From positions 37,834,656-37,898,655 of the forward strand of contig CM069445.1 of the NCBI GenBank assembly GCA_035610835.1: a DNA stretch of 64,000 nucleotides, given 5' to 3'. Below the pieces are notes generated by a model, which was given only the letters and a program-made list of their open reading frames with translations, had not been told where the DNA came from and searched no databases. A program made the translations under genes and the position numbers. The stretch comes from Ophiura sarsii. Its lineage: Eukaryota; Echinodermata; Ophiuroidea; Amphilepidida; Ophiuridae. Numbering within the stretch: the first letter of the stretch is position 1; each line of letters opens with the position of its first letter. Of this stretch, positions 46,701 to 56,820 are shown piece by piece.

Positions 46701-49700
46701 TATTAAAAAAAAGAAAAAGAAGTTATCCATTATGAATACCTTATGCTTACAAATTTATATTTAAATAAATGTGTTAAATAAAAAATGCCAAGCTTTTGGA
46801 CTTATAGGCAGACGACAAGGCAGAAAAAATATATGGGGCTTTACATTACATTGAAATTGTAATACTGTATTATACTTTTAGGGAATGTGTACTTATTTGC
46901 CCAGTTTAAATTAATGCGCCTAAATCCTTTGCATTACACAACCATTCGTAACGATACCCATGGCCTGATGGCGGCACTTTCATCTCGTTTATCCGCCCCC
47001 AAATAGCATTATTTCTGGTCAACGACACAAAAGAAATAACACCAGCTGGTGTGTTCATAAAACCTCTGCTCGACCAAACCCTAAAGTCTGGCGCATCCTA
47101 TGGACTGCTCACAATTGTGGGATAGCTAATTAATCGGCTCACAATAATTCAATGGTTTGGTTGCTATTTCATAACTCCGTAATTGCCTAATTAATATATT
47201 GATTGATATTTAACATGTAAGCTAATTATAGGTAATTTTTTTAATAATTCCAACAGATTACTAGCACCACTGGTTACTTAAAAACCAAACCAAAAAAATT
47301 GAAAAATTAACACAATTTTAAAATAAATCAGAATTGAACAATCGCCAAAAAACTGATGGACAACAAAAGTTTTTATTTTAAATTATGAAACATCTGATGT
47401 TAAATAAATCTCCATGCAAATCATATCTCTACACGTTCTAATTCAGGTTTTTTTAATTATGCTGCGTAACACTTGCATTTTAGAGTACGTGACCGGCCAT
47501 GAAACAAATTGAATACTGAACGGAAGCCTGATATTTGATGGTCATTTGTCTTTTATGATGCAAATTTATTCAAAATGATCATGATTAAACATTGAATATC
47601 TTTTTTAATTTGAAATCAACATTAATTGATGGGATGTCCCTGAAAGCCACCAATGTATTTTCAATTTCATAATAATTATAGGGCAATAATTGCGTATGTG
47701 ATATTTTTCGAAAGAAATGAGGGACAAATCAATGCCCGCGCGCTGATGTTGATGTGTGAATAATGGCACGACTCCGTAGGGGGGGGGGGGGGGGGGGGTG
47801 CTATTGTGAGCATATCAACATTTGCGCAAAATCAAACATGCATGTATTAACCTAATTCATGCACGACAATCAAAATAAAAATGTACACAATTTTAATCTG
47901 TTTATAATGAATAAATACATTTATTTGTTGTTATATTGTCTATTGTAAAACTCTGTAGGTTGGTAAACTACTTTATATTATGTAACATATAATATAAAAT
48001 AATATATAATATGAATAAATATATATGTTAACAAGTTCTATCCCACCCGCAGTAAATATCGGCAAACCCGTGCTGCGTGAACAACAATTAGACACTTTCA
48101 GAGTGTATTTTAGTTTCCTGCTTTCTAATTGGTTCGTTACTACTAAGAGTGTATGAATTAACTTCAATTTTTTTTACTTTTTAGGTTGTCTCCTTCCCCT
48201 GGTACTGTAAAAGCTGAAATTTTGGCGGCGGTTTTATTTTCCTGCAAAAATTATAACATGCAAAATATTGTTTTCAACATTCATGCCGTGCATCCAGAAG
48301 GTCGCGGAAAAAACAATTCGCGAAATATATAGCTAAAGGCATTATTTGTTCACTATCAAAATGCGCGCAAATATCTTTACGCGAAAAAATATTGGCTTTT
48401 ACAGTATATTAATCCAAGGTGGGAAAAAACACCCAAAAAATTGAAATTTCAATAAAATATATGACCAAATTAGAATTCCTGTCTTAAATTGTTCGAATAA
48501 ATTCAATTTGAAGGGAGAATAATTTTACATTTTGAGAAGAAACTAAATGTAATATGACATTTAAATCTGCAAAACATCATGCCTGAATCTAAATAGTACA
48601 CGTTATATTATGTGTCAATGGTAATCAAAATCAAAGCCCTATATGAGGCAGTCACATAATCATTTGATTAGATGTGATTGCTTCATGTTACCTTAAAACT
48701 CTTCGCCGTGTCTATGAACCCAATTTATGATTTGTGTTATCATAACTACGTTTGATTTCTCTACTGATTTAAAAGTGATGGGATATGAATTTTTATATTT
48801 TGAATGTGTATTTCACAAGGGGTGACTACTCAACTTATCTCCGGCAGGGTGTGTAATTTTAAATCTCAAAGTGTAGGCTTGGGGAATAATGTGCTGTAAC
48901 AGCTCAAATTCTTAAACAAATATGTGGCTTCAGAATGCAATTTGAAGACAATTCAAAATGTTTTTTAGTCTTATTCACTGAAGCAAACTGAAAAGTGAAA
49001 AGAATGTGGTCGTAAGATCTTGGGAAGGGGGGTTCAATTAAAAAATATATTATAGTCTTATGCACTGAAGCAAACTGAAAAGTGAAAAAGAAGGTGGTCG
49101 TAAGATCTTGGGAAGGGGGTTAAAAGGGAGTCTTCTCTTCATCAGGGTGCACAAACCTACATGTATATCACCTTTTTGAATGTGAGGATATTCATATCAA
49201 TCTGTAAAAGCGAGAAGTTGTATGAAGATACTTATGATGACCTAACGTGCTAAATTGGGTTATTTAAGCTCATTATTAATCGGAAATGTAATGAGGAGAA
49301 ATGGCTATTCGTGACTAGTTTTAATAAACCTGATCAAAATCAATGTTCCATTCCATTTTTGAATTTGAGACCAATAAATCAAAAAACAGCGAAACTGCAC
49401 TCTGTAAATAAAACTCCCTATAACAAGGGGAAAATGATTCCCTTCCTGCACCCATCATCATGATCACACAAAAATAAATATATCCAACTGCATCATCATA
49501 ACACGTTTTTATAAAACACTATGCAAATATGCGACATATATCCACTATCCGAATGGAATCTTATCTTGTCTCTGTATTTACAGTTGCCATGTTAGGTTTG
49601 TTTACATTTTGTCCAGGTCAAAACTTTAGTTTTAAATTATGCGCAGTTTGTATTGGTTTTATTGATTCATTTATTTATTTGTATTTTTTTTTACAAGATA

Positions 49701-51129
49701 GAATTACTTGAAATCAAAACGGTCTTCTTTAATCGAAACAGGTGCATTTCAAGTTAAAAATAACCTTTAAAATTAAACAAATTAATTATGATAAAATAAA
49801 TAAAACAAACAATATAACATTTCTCCTTGTAAGGTATTCCTATCCCTCATAATCCCGTCAAGCATTAACACTAGTCGGACAATTGAATTAAAATGCACGG
49901 ATCTTGCAATAAAATATACACAATTTTGCCTCTAGCCTATTCAAATGAATATGCTATTCAATCTTAATCCCCCAACCCAACATAAATTTCTTCTCTTTTT
50001 CTATCTTGTTCTTTCCTCTGCTTTTATTAGATTCCGTGTATAACTATGTGTCAATGCATAGCATGGCACAGTCCACACCAGGTCATCTTAACGTTTTAAT
50101 AAAGGTGGATGCATATTAACCCTTATACTGACGGTTAATTGACACAGGGAACAGTAGGTGGCGGAAAAACGTATCTGAGCAGCTATGCTGCGCTTCTTGA
50201 ACTGTGCATTTAAATATAATGCGCAGTAAGGGTCTGACATTTCAAAACACTAACCACAAGATCTTTAATATGTGTAGGCCTATATTTAAAGATAGGCTGC
50301 ACATGACCAGCATAGGCACATCGGACACAACATAAAAAACAAATATTGATCAAAATATGAAAGTATTTTTTTACAATAACAAAAACTCTGCATTTTGAAT
50401 AGGTGGCAAAATTGCCTTTCTGTGCAGAAATTATTACACACGCTTATGCGCTATCTGTACAATGTATGGTACGTGTGACATTTCCAATCGCTGTGGTGTG
50501 TATACGGTTCCATACTGGCACAGTCCAGCAAAGGCAGGCCTACACAATAACGCACATCTAATGAACCACGGATGGATTGATGTCATAAATATACCATAAA
50601 GACTTGGATCTAAATTGTGATATAAAATATATTTCAAAATATATTTCGGTATATAAGACCATACCTGCAAGGATGCAATGCCTACGCAACAAAATGCCAT
50701 CATTTATACTCTAAAACAAAATGTTAGCAAAATCTGTTATTTGAAGGACAATTTTTTATTTTATTTTTAAACTGACCGCAAACAAGTATTGGGTACTACT
50801 ACTAAACCAGAACCGACAGACACAGAACCATATCAGGATCTTGATCTTGACTGCAGATCAAACCCCTTTTTTTGTAATACCAAGAGTTTTTGATAGTGGT
50901 TGAAAGCCCAATGACAACCAAGCATAGGCTTTTTTAGCTATAAGAATTTTAAAAAAAAATCTTAATCTAACATCAAAATTTGCATTTACAAAAAAAGCAG
51001 GAAAAAAAAGCAATTGTTACCCTCATCGTCCGTGATATTTCCAGCAAGTGTGGTTAATAATAATCCATAATCATCAACTTCTAGGTATTCAGTAAATAAT
51101 TCCCCCACTGTAGTGGTATCATTAGCCAT
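31535..51129 (-). CDS. L1/neuroglian-family membrane protein: transmembrane segment and ankyrin-binding tail, possibly a short ectodomain-less form
   Basis: Exons 51129-51021, 37063-36935, 32693-32606 and 31757-31535 join in frame to 182 residues. Residues 1-47 are acidic, with sequons at N3 and N31. Residues 48-70 (GWFIALVV through CVL) are the transmembrane helix, followed by KSQKGGKY, the hallmark juxtamembrane block of L1CAM/NrCAM/neurofascin/neuroglian. The tail carries [12 protein letters not shown] (residues 149-160), the ankyrin-binding FIGQY motif whose tyrosine is the known phospho-switch, and ends YSTFV, a class I PDZ ligand. Full-length family members have six Ig and several FN3 domains; none is seen in the remaining 13 kb upstream. 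The first exon has its own ATG, so the window supports either a short product from an internal promoter or the 3' part of a larger gene. Confidence 0.82.
31758..32605 (-). other. L1-like intron 3
   Basis: An 848-nt intron with donor GA|GTAAGT. It contains a small MITE at 32317-32423; the rest is unremarkable. Confidence 0.85.
32317..32423. mobile_element. Mini MITE, about 107 bp
   Basis: Left GGCCCGTCCGTTCACACTCC and right, reversed, GGCCCCTTCACACTCCCGTC align as termini of about 24 bp. The short interior is CpG-rich (CGCCGGACGTAAACGG). Flanks ATTAT and ATTAG may be a degraded duplication. Confidence 0.75.
32606..32693 (-). CDS. L1-like cytoplasmic exon (residues 80-109)
   Basis: Acceptor TTTCCCCACAG|TATCAG and donor CCCAGAGA|GTAAG; 88 nt, phase 1 in and phase 2 out. 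It encodes [20 protein letters not shown], the acidic membrane-proximal region that follows the GGKY block in the family. Confidence 0.85.
32694..36934 (-). other. L1-like intron 2
   Basis: About 4.2 kb between the cytoplasmic and transmembrane exons. It holds a C run near 33.28 kb, a GC-richer patch with a 26-bp palindrome at 35645-35670, and a weak inverted repeat (about 36203-36250 with 36607-36652). No other exon is seen. Confidence 0.75.
35645..35670. promoter_or_regulatory. 26-bp palindrome centred on CACGTG
   Basis: ACACACTCG at 35645-35653 pairs perfectly with CGAGTGTGT at 35662-35670 around a core holding CACGTG, the E-box bound by bHLH-Zip factors. A CCAAT motif (GCCAATCAGAAGG) follows at about 35689 in a locally GC-richer patch. 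It could be a regulatory element or the remnant of a mobile element. Confidence 0.4.
36935..37063 (-). CDS. L1-like transmembrane exon (residues 37-79)
   Basis: Acceptor TATCTGTTACAG|AAAAATC and donor TATAATG|GTAAGA; 129 nt, phase 1 on both sides. It encodes [18 protein letters not shown], a hydrophobic helix of about 23 residues and KSQKGGKYN. The EGWFI start and GGKY end are diagnostic of the L1 family. Confidence 0.92.
39029..39168 (+). repeat. Tandem duplication, 77-bp period, two copies
   Basis: GGGTCCAAAGTAGCCCAATT starts at 39029 and again at 39106; both units continue through GGTTTAGCC and GGGTTTGGTAAC to CAATTTGAC with a few substitutions. Confidence 0.85.
39317..39531. mobile_element. 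TACTGTAAAAGC MITE, copy 1 (diverged)
   Basis: It begins TACTGTAAACGTGAAAAT and ends TTGTACAGTA, with CGCGAA and GCGAAAAT motifs inside, about 215 bp. It fits a family with TA duplication and CTGTAAAAGC termini; this is the most diverged copy. Confidence 0.65.
41428..42055 (+). repeat. Cluster of hairpin-forming repeats (ATGCTATCT-n5-AGATAGCAT)
   Basis: Perfect 9-bp stems with an ACTGA loop lie at 41726-41748 and 41911-41933. Related forms with changed loops or stems occur near 41429, 41475, 41878, 41993 and 42029. Most are followed by CTGAATGCC-like sequence. They are irregularly spaced over about 630 bp inside L1-like intron 1. Confidence 0.75.
43549..43575 (+). repeat. (TTTG)n microsatellite
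   Basis: About six TTTG units in L1-like intron 1. Confidence 0.85.
44392..44706 (+). mobile_element. GTGCCGCCA-family element, copy 2 (most complete)
   Basis: Left GGTGGGGGCACTTAGTGGAT and GGTATGTGCCGCCA; right GCGGCACATCCCTACC then CTGAGTGACCCCC. The interior TATGGGTCTAAAATCCTTAA and TTAGCAAAATCTGTCAAAT match the inverted copy at 53 kb closely. Confidence 0.75.
44864..44937 (+). repeat. tRNA-like sequence, Thr(TGT)-type anticodon, probably a pseudogene or SINE head
   Basis: The D arm GCTC..GAGC pairs, and the anticodon loop reads CTTGTAA (TGT). The A box TGGCTCAATTGG and the B box GTTCAAACC fit Pol III consensus. The anticodon stem has an A-C mismatch, the T stem fails at its base, and the acceptor stem abuts a C run and does not pair. 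It is unlikely to be a working tRNA. Confidence 0.5.
46029..46250 (+). mobile_element. TTAA MITE, copy 2 (right end missing)
   Basis: It starts TTTTAACACTTTCCAAGCGG and follows the 58.8-kb copy through TTTCAAAAATGTCAAAATTA, the ATGCATTAAAATGAGTAC block and TAATCCTTGAGA. The right terminus is not recognised, so it is truncated or diverged. Confidence 0.65.
48203..48406. mobile_element. TACTGTAAAAGC MITE, copy 2
   Basis: Left TACTGTAAAAGCTGAAAT and right ATTGGCTTTTACAGTA form inverted ends. The interior GTTTTCAACATTCATGC, GCATCCAGAAGGTCGC and ATATCTTTACGCGAAAA are shared with 54573-54786. TA at both outer edges suggests a mariner-type duplication. Confidence 0.85.
48976..49125 (+). repeat. Tandem duplication, 87-bp period, two copies
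   Basis: CACTGAAGCAAACTGAAAAG occurs at 48976 and 49063; both continue through GTGGTCGTAAGATCTTGGGA and a G run. Confidence 0.85.
51021..51129 (-). CDS. N-terminal exon with own start codon (residues 1-36)
   Basis: ATG at 51129-51127 has A at -3 and G at +4, and an in-frame TGA lies 15 nt upstream. It encodes [20 protein letters not shown] and then [16 protein letters not shown], ending GAGG|GTAACA in phase 1. That phase matches exactly the phase required by the transmembrane exon. If it were an internal exon, its acceptor (TGACAG|AATACC) would lack a pyrimidine tract and enter in phase 0, unlike the phase 1 junctions usual between extracellular modules. The peptide itself is not recognised. 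Confidence 0.65.
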
Positions 51130-51370
51130 GATGGTATTCTGTCACACTACATACAGTGGTATCTATATGGCTGGCACACTACATAAAGTGTGTTTGGTGT
51201 GTCAGCTCTGTGTGGATGGTAGGGCTCAGCTGGCTATAACTGTTCATTCTCACTTTTAGTCTCTCACACACATACAGAGTCGGTGCACTGTGCTCTATGC
51301 AAGCTTGTGCCCGATTGGTTGCACAATGGCTCACCTGGCTTTGTCTAAGCTGGCACCTGATTGGCTTGGG
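51130..51370 (-). promoter_or_regulatory. Candidate internal promoter for the short L1-like product
   Basis: On the minus strand, CCAAT boxes lie at 51318-51314 and 51364-51360, about 190 and 235 bp upstream of the ATG. There are E-boxes of the CAGGTG type between and beside them and a CAGCTG near 51230. TTTATGTAG and CATATAGATA are weak TATA-like stretches nearer the start. No CpG island. Confidence 0.4.
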
Positions 51371-53720
51371 TTATTGCTGGATCAATGAATATTCATAAGT
51401 CACTCATTCGAGGTTGCCGAGTATCATCATCATTAACCTAGGTGTACTTTAATAGTATTTACAATTAAATGAAAAATTCTTCCTTGGGGCTATCTATTTA
51501 CTTGAAGCTTATCCATATCTATTTATTTATTGAAATTTAAGTTGTCAATATTTACAAATCATTAATTTGATTTCAGCATGGATTATTATGGTAAATAATC
51601 ATTTATGGTAGGGCTGATGCACCTTGCCGATGACAAGCCTGACATGTAGTCGTCTAGTTTAATAAGTGACTTAGAGATTCTTATTGGATTTTACTTCTTA
51701 GCTTCCATTTCCCTGTAATTTGTAAAGCACAATTTTTTTCACAGGATCAAATTTTCACAAGTTCAGGAGGGCCCACATTTTTACAGCGTGAAATGTTCAC
51801 AAACCGATAGATATCTCTCTTCATTTCTAATAGGAAAATGAAACATTTGTGTGGGCATAAAAAGTTAGCAAATCCTTACTCGTCCCAAAATGTACACAAA
51901 TAAAATGTTTCCATGCACATGAAAATGTCAGACTTAACAGTATTTATTTTACCTGATTCAATATGGATATGGACACCTCAGGAAAGGCAAAAAATGATTA
52001 CATATTGTGTAGGAGTGAACAAATAATGCCCCTAGCCATGTAGTAGAATATCAAGGCATGTCCAACATTGACCTCAGAGGAAAAGGGTCGGGGGAAAGGG
52101 GAGGGGGAGTGCTGGTTTATGTGTTACATTCCCATGTAAATCAATTTAAAAGGGAGTAGACAAGCGCACCATTGAATATCCTTCCAAATTAGATTGATTC
52201 TACTAAAATACACAAACACTATGCTATTGATCTCTTATTGGGAAACTAATAAATGTTTATTTGATGTTACAAGCTCCATATTTTCTGCTTCATTCACTCT
52301 TACTCTCTGATCAATATCCATGAGGCCAAACAAATAAATAGTTGTGTTGCCCTCAAGTGCCAAAAATCTTGAAGTCAGGTCAGTCAATTTAATTTTTTTC
52401 TTTTTTCTTTTTTTTTCTTCTTCTTCTTTTTTTGCTGACAAATATTACTGACAGACCATGGTTGCATGTCAAGACAAAATTGGTAAAAAAATGTCAATTT
52501 TACTAATGTTTCTAGTATGATAGTAGTTTAAAAACTATTTATTCAAGCAAACTTATTCATAGTAATATTTTGACAATTTGGGTGAGTGAAGATTGAAAAG
52601 TTGAAAGAAGATACGCATCACCTTTCATGAGTCGAAAAAGTTGAAGACCTGCACTTAAAAATAAGAACGAAAAATTAAATGTGTTACACAAAAATAAAAT
52701 AGAATTTTAAGATATTGGTTTTTTTAATTCATATTCAAATTAATGAGAACCTGTGGACTCAAATCCAATTTGTTTTGTTTTCACATTTAAAATCTTATTA
52801 CAAACAAATTGTGATTTAAAAGAAGAAATGTATGTGGGTAGCTGAAACACTTGTTTTTTCGAGGCATAAATTTGTACAAATCACCGGGGGAGGGGGTGTA
52901 CTTAGATTTTTTTTAATAGGAATGTGCTGCCAGCAAAATGAAAATTTACCAATTTTCGGTGGGAAATGGACCCATTTGTTTACCGGAAACCCATAATTTT
53001 CCTATATATTTGACAGATTTTGCTAAAATGTCGGTGAAAAACAGCAAAATTAAGGATTTTAGACCCATACATTTAACAAAAATGGCTTTGAAAAGGAGTC
53101 CCCCCCCCCCCCCCCCACACCACACACACACCCCCACACACACCGAGACAAATCCATACCTGGGAAAGATTCATATAAAAAGGGCAATAATCTAGTTGGA
53201 TGCACTTGGATAGAGATCAATGCTACAACAGACCTGAAACACACAAGACCTACAATATGTAACCCATTATATTGTGACAAATATGATAGTTATATAGCTT
53301 TGAATTGCTAACGGATGTCACTATAGAACACACAAATATTGACCCCAGATTTACACCAATGAAGTAATTCCATATTGTACAGCGCCTATGGGGAGAAATT
53401 GAAGAATCATAAAGGTTGTTATTGTTATTTTTGCTTTTTTTCTCATAAAAACTCATGTATAAATTGTGGTTTTTTTGTCGCATACATATATTTCACAAAT
53501 TAAAGCAGAGAACAGTTTGTTATTCGTTTGCACTTACACACTTTCTTCCCATAGACACTGCATATTAGGTAACTTTTCACGCAAGTTATTCATACAAATA
53601 ATACATGAAAATGTCAATTCACAAAATTTGCAGAACAAATTAGAATCACAAAATAATATTCACCACTATTACTTCAGAACTGTATTATATTTGACAAGGC
53701 AGAATTGAGTCTACCCCAGG
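51371..53720. other. Non-coding flank upstream of the N-terminal exon
   Basis: Plain AT-rich sequence apart from the GTGCCGCCA element at 52882-53118. A CT-rich run near 52.39-52.43 kb gives a Lys/Glu-rich minus-strand frame that is compositional. No exon is seen. Confidence 0.5.
52882..53118 (-). mobile_element. GTGCCGCCA-family element, copy 3 (inverted, one end lost)
   Basis: Reverse-complement match to the right two-thirds of the 44.4-kb copy, including GGATTTTAGACCCATACATT and TTTGACAGATTTTGCTAAAA. The 5' part is replaced by a C run and a CA-rich stretch at about 53101-53145. Confidence 0.75.
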
Positions 53721-53726
53721 TGAAAA

Positions 53727-53912
53727 AACTTTCAAGAGAACTAATTTTTGAAGAAATCAAGATCATATTTGCCTCTAATAAAGGTTGATGGATACCAACA
53801 TCACAGCAGCCATGGGAAAACAACTTTCAATAGAACTAATTTTTGAAGAAATCAAGATCATATTTGCCTCTGAAGGTTGATGAATACCAACATCACAGCA
53901 GCCATGGGAGAC
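53727..53912 (+). repeat. Tandem duplication, 95-bp period, two copies
   Basis: AACTTTCAAGAGAACTAATT at 53727 recurs, with one change, at 53822; both units run through GAAATCAAGATCATATTTGC to CACAGCAGCCATGGGA. The close identity suggests a recent duplication. Confidence 0.88.
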
Positions 53913-54572
53913 TGACCATAGCAACTGTACAATCGTCGTGTTCCATCAAACAAATTTGCAAACAAATCGGTGATACCGATCTATTTACGATCCTTGAAGT
54001 GTGCCGAAAAACTTTGCCACTTCTACATGAAGTCTTGCTGTTTCTTATATTCAAGAATTCCATATCTTTGAATAGAGCAGGTTAGGACATTATCTCTGAT
54101 TGAGGAAACCTATAGGGCATTCACTACAAGGTGACTTCTGAACTTTGGTAATACAGGTCGTCCTCGGTGTGAAACCTCTTTCGATTGGTTGAAAAGAGGG
54201 TGGCATACATTATCTAGCCAATAAGAGTCACTGTAGGATTCAGTGATAAAGCTGAAGTCTTCTGATTGGTTACAAAGAGGTTGCATCATTTATTTGGCCA
54301 ATCACAGACTTAATAAGAATTGGTCATAGGACTGAAAGGTATTCAGGTGAACGAGCTACCTACTGTTATACCAGACATTTTAGCATACATTTAATGTTTT
54401 GCTTTAAATTACCCAGAATAATGGATGTATAAAATTAAAAATGTGCAAATACATTACTTAAGTAAAGGTCTATTAAATGGAACTCTGTCATAAATCTAGC
54501 AACAAGCAGAATGTTTTCAATTTTGCAGAGCACAAAAATATCAAGCCCACACAATATAGCCATTTTTCGGTG

Positions 54573-54786
54573 TACTGTAAAAGCTGACATTTTCGCGGTG
54601 GTTTTATTTTTCATGCTTTTCGCGCAAAATATTTGTCCACGAAAATTACAACACACGAAAATAATGTTTTCAACATTCATGCAGTGCATCCAGAAGGTCG
54701 CCCGTGAAAAAGAACAATTCGCGAAATGTCTATGATATCAAAATGGGCGAAAATATCTTTACGCGAAAATATTGGCTTTTACAGTA
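54573..54786. mobile_element. TACTGTAAAAGC MITE, copy 3
   Basis: Ends TACTGTAAAAGCTGACATTT and AATATTGGCTTTTACAGTA, with TCGCG next to each. 214 bp, closely similar to 48203-48406. Confidence 0.88.
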
Positions 54787-56617
54787 TCAGAATGTAAACA
54801 TATCATGATATTATCGGTTGGTGGAGAACATAGGCTGTGCTATCGATTCATCTCTAACAGATGGACGTTTGAGTTAATAGACCGTAGCACTACCATCCCG
54901 CTGGCCACCGATGGCCCATGGGGAATAAATATGAATGATATCAAAATACAAGTGGGCAGTTATGAACCATTTACTCGGCTAAGAAGACATGGGAAAGAGT
55001 ATGCAATATAAAGAAAGAAACTCCATCTGCTCTATTAAAAATCATGCATATATTGCTGTTGAGTAGATTATATGCATGGACAAAGTTGCAATTATATTAC
55101 AAATTGATTTTAACCTTGCTAGTTAAAGGTTAATTTCTGTTTGGTCAACTCGTTCTCAATTTAAGCAAGAGAACGATCTGACCATTAAGCAGTATAAGTT
55201 GTCTTCATATTTTGCAGACAAGTAACAAACAGGGGTTATCCAGAAAGAAAAACAGTTCTTCATGACATTTCAAATGTGATGACAATTTTTTATTTTTTTT
55301 TGCATTTTGATGGGGTGCAATACCTTTCCCATCTCACCTCTCCTTGATACTAAGACTTGCCTATCCGTTTTCCCCACATCTTGGGAAGAAAAAAGCTGAA
55401 CATCTACATATTTCAAGACCCCTTTTTTGCTCTCGAGCTTACTTGCACCCCATCACCTCTCAAAAACATTTCATCTTTGGCAATCAATAAGCGAAAAAAA
55501 GATTTATCGCAATGTTTTGGTTCAGGCAGTCATCAAACCGTATCCTAATTTGAACATCCATGGCTTATTACAGATAGGTATCACAAATTTTGTAGACAGA
55601 CATATCAATTAAAAGATCCGATAACAGTCTGTGATGATTTGTGTAGTAATATGAAGATGTACGGCACATATTTCTATAATTACTTTAACATTTGTTATTG
55701 TATCTGTTATTACACTATTATGACAACATACTAGCATGTGCGAATCTTCACTTGTCAAAAAAAAGTTAAACAACATGTATTTGTATTCAAGATCTTTCTT
55801 TGTTTATGGGATGTCTAACCAACATAGCAAAACAAAACTTATTTCATTCTTTATTTCTAATTTAATTCATTTGTTCTAAGATTCTAAACTGACTTTCATT
55901 AATTAAAAAAAGTTATTAAAGAGCTGAAATGCTAAAAAGCACCCAGAAAACAGTGATAAATTGGTGTTGAATAGTTCATATCAGTAAAATACACAAAAAA
56001 TAGTGTACCAAATCTAGCTGAAACACTAATTTCAGACCAGCGCTCTGTTGAAATTATGTTGGCAACAAGCTTTAATTCTTGATCAACACTTTAAAGACAG
56101 GAGGAGATAGATGTGATGTTTTCCATCTAAACCCCCTGGTTTTAGCTCGATGCTATAAACAAGGAGGAAGCTTCCCAGGTTTCAGTAAATGGTTCACATT
56201 AACGTCTCGCGTCTCAGCGTCCTGTTTTGGTGCACATTACACCTCCGGGATAAATAGCACGTAACCGATTTCAAAAAATGTGTCAAGTTATCAAGATCCT
56301 ATTTCATAAGTTTGCCAAGAAATGGTGGTACCAACCCTAATACCAATTATGATCCTAGCTCCTCTGGTGTCCCGGTTGACTTGCTATTTACTAAAACTGT
56401 AAATCATTCTCATTCTTGCAGTGGCAGTTCCATGACCCATATCTATGTGTGTATGAAAATAACCTGACCTATAGTTTTATAGATACTGTGCTGTACTGCA
56501 CAGGAACAAACAGATATGCAGTCAGCTTTTTTTGGTGTCAGTGAAGGGAGTATATGTTCCCCCATTTCACGGTTCAGTAGCAGTCAGGGTATTGCCTTAG
56601 GGTCAAGATGAAGTATC
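54787..56617. other. Unassigned sequence, including a short locally GC-richer stretch
   Basis: At about 54790-55011 a plus-strand frame of some 75 codons has less biased composition than its surroundings. It has no recognisable domain and starts next to a MITE end. The rest is AT-rich without exons. Confidence 0.35.
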
Positions 56618-56820
56618 CTATAGTTTAATCAGTTCCAAACTGGCGAAAAATGTGCATTTCTTATCTCCTCGCGGGCAAACGTAATCCAAGTATACACACG
56701 CTATTTGGGCATACACACAGTGTCACGTATACAATTCACAATGTGCCATGCAAGCGTTTTGCATGTCCATGCTCTTTCTTCTGTGCGTTTAATGTTTTGC
56801 TCTTTGCCGATTTGTAACTG
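56618..56820. mobile_element. CTATAGTTTGATCAG MITE, copy C (right end decayed)
   Basis: The left end CTATAGTTTAATCAGTTCC then AAACTGGCG is intact. At the right, TTTGCCGATTTGTAACTG is a decayed inner end and the outer CTATAG is missing. Confidence 0.72.

Larger units (their letters stand above)
37064..51020 (-). other. L1-like intron 1 (about 14 kb)
   Basis: A large intron between the N-terminal and transmembrane exons. It contains two TACTGTAAAAGC MITEs, a 77-bp duplication, the hairpin repeat cluster at 41.4-42.1 kb, a GTGCCGCCA element with an adjacent tRNA-like sequence, a partial TTAA MITE, a 20-base G run near 47.79 kb and an 87-bp duplication. I see no FN3 or Ig exon in it. Confidence 0.65.

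Noticed and set aside
52385..52441. Lys/Glu-rich minus-strand frame
   Set aside because: Arises from a CT-rich run (TTCTTTTT units); no support as an exon.
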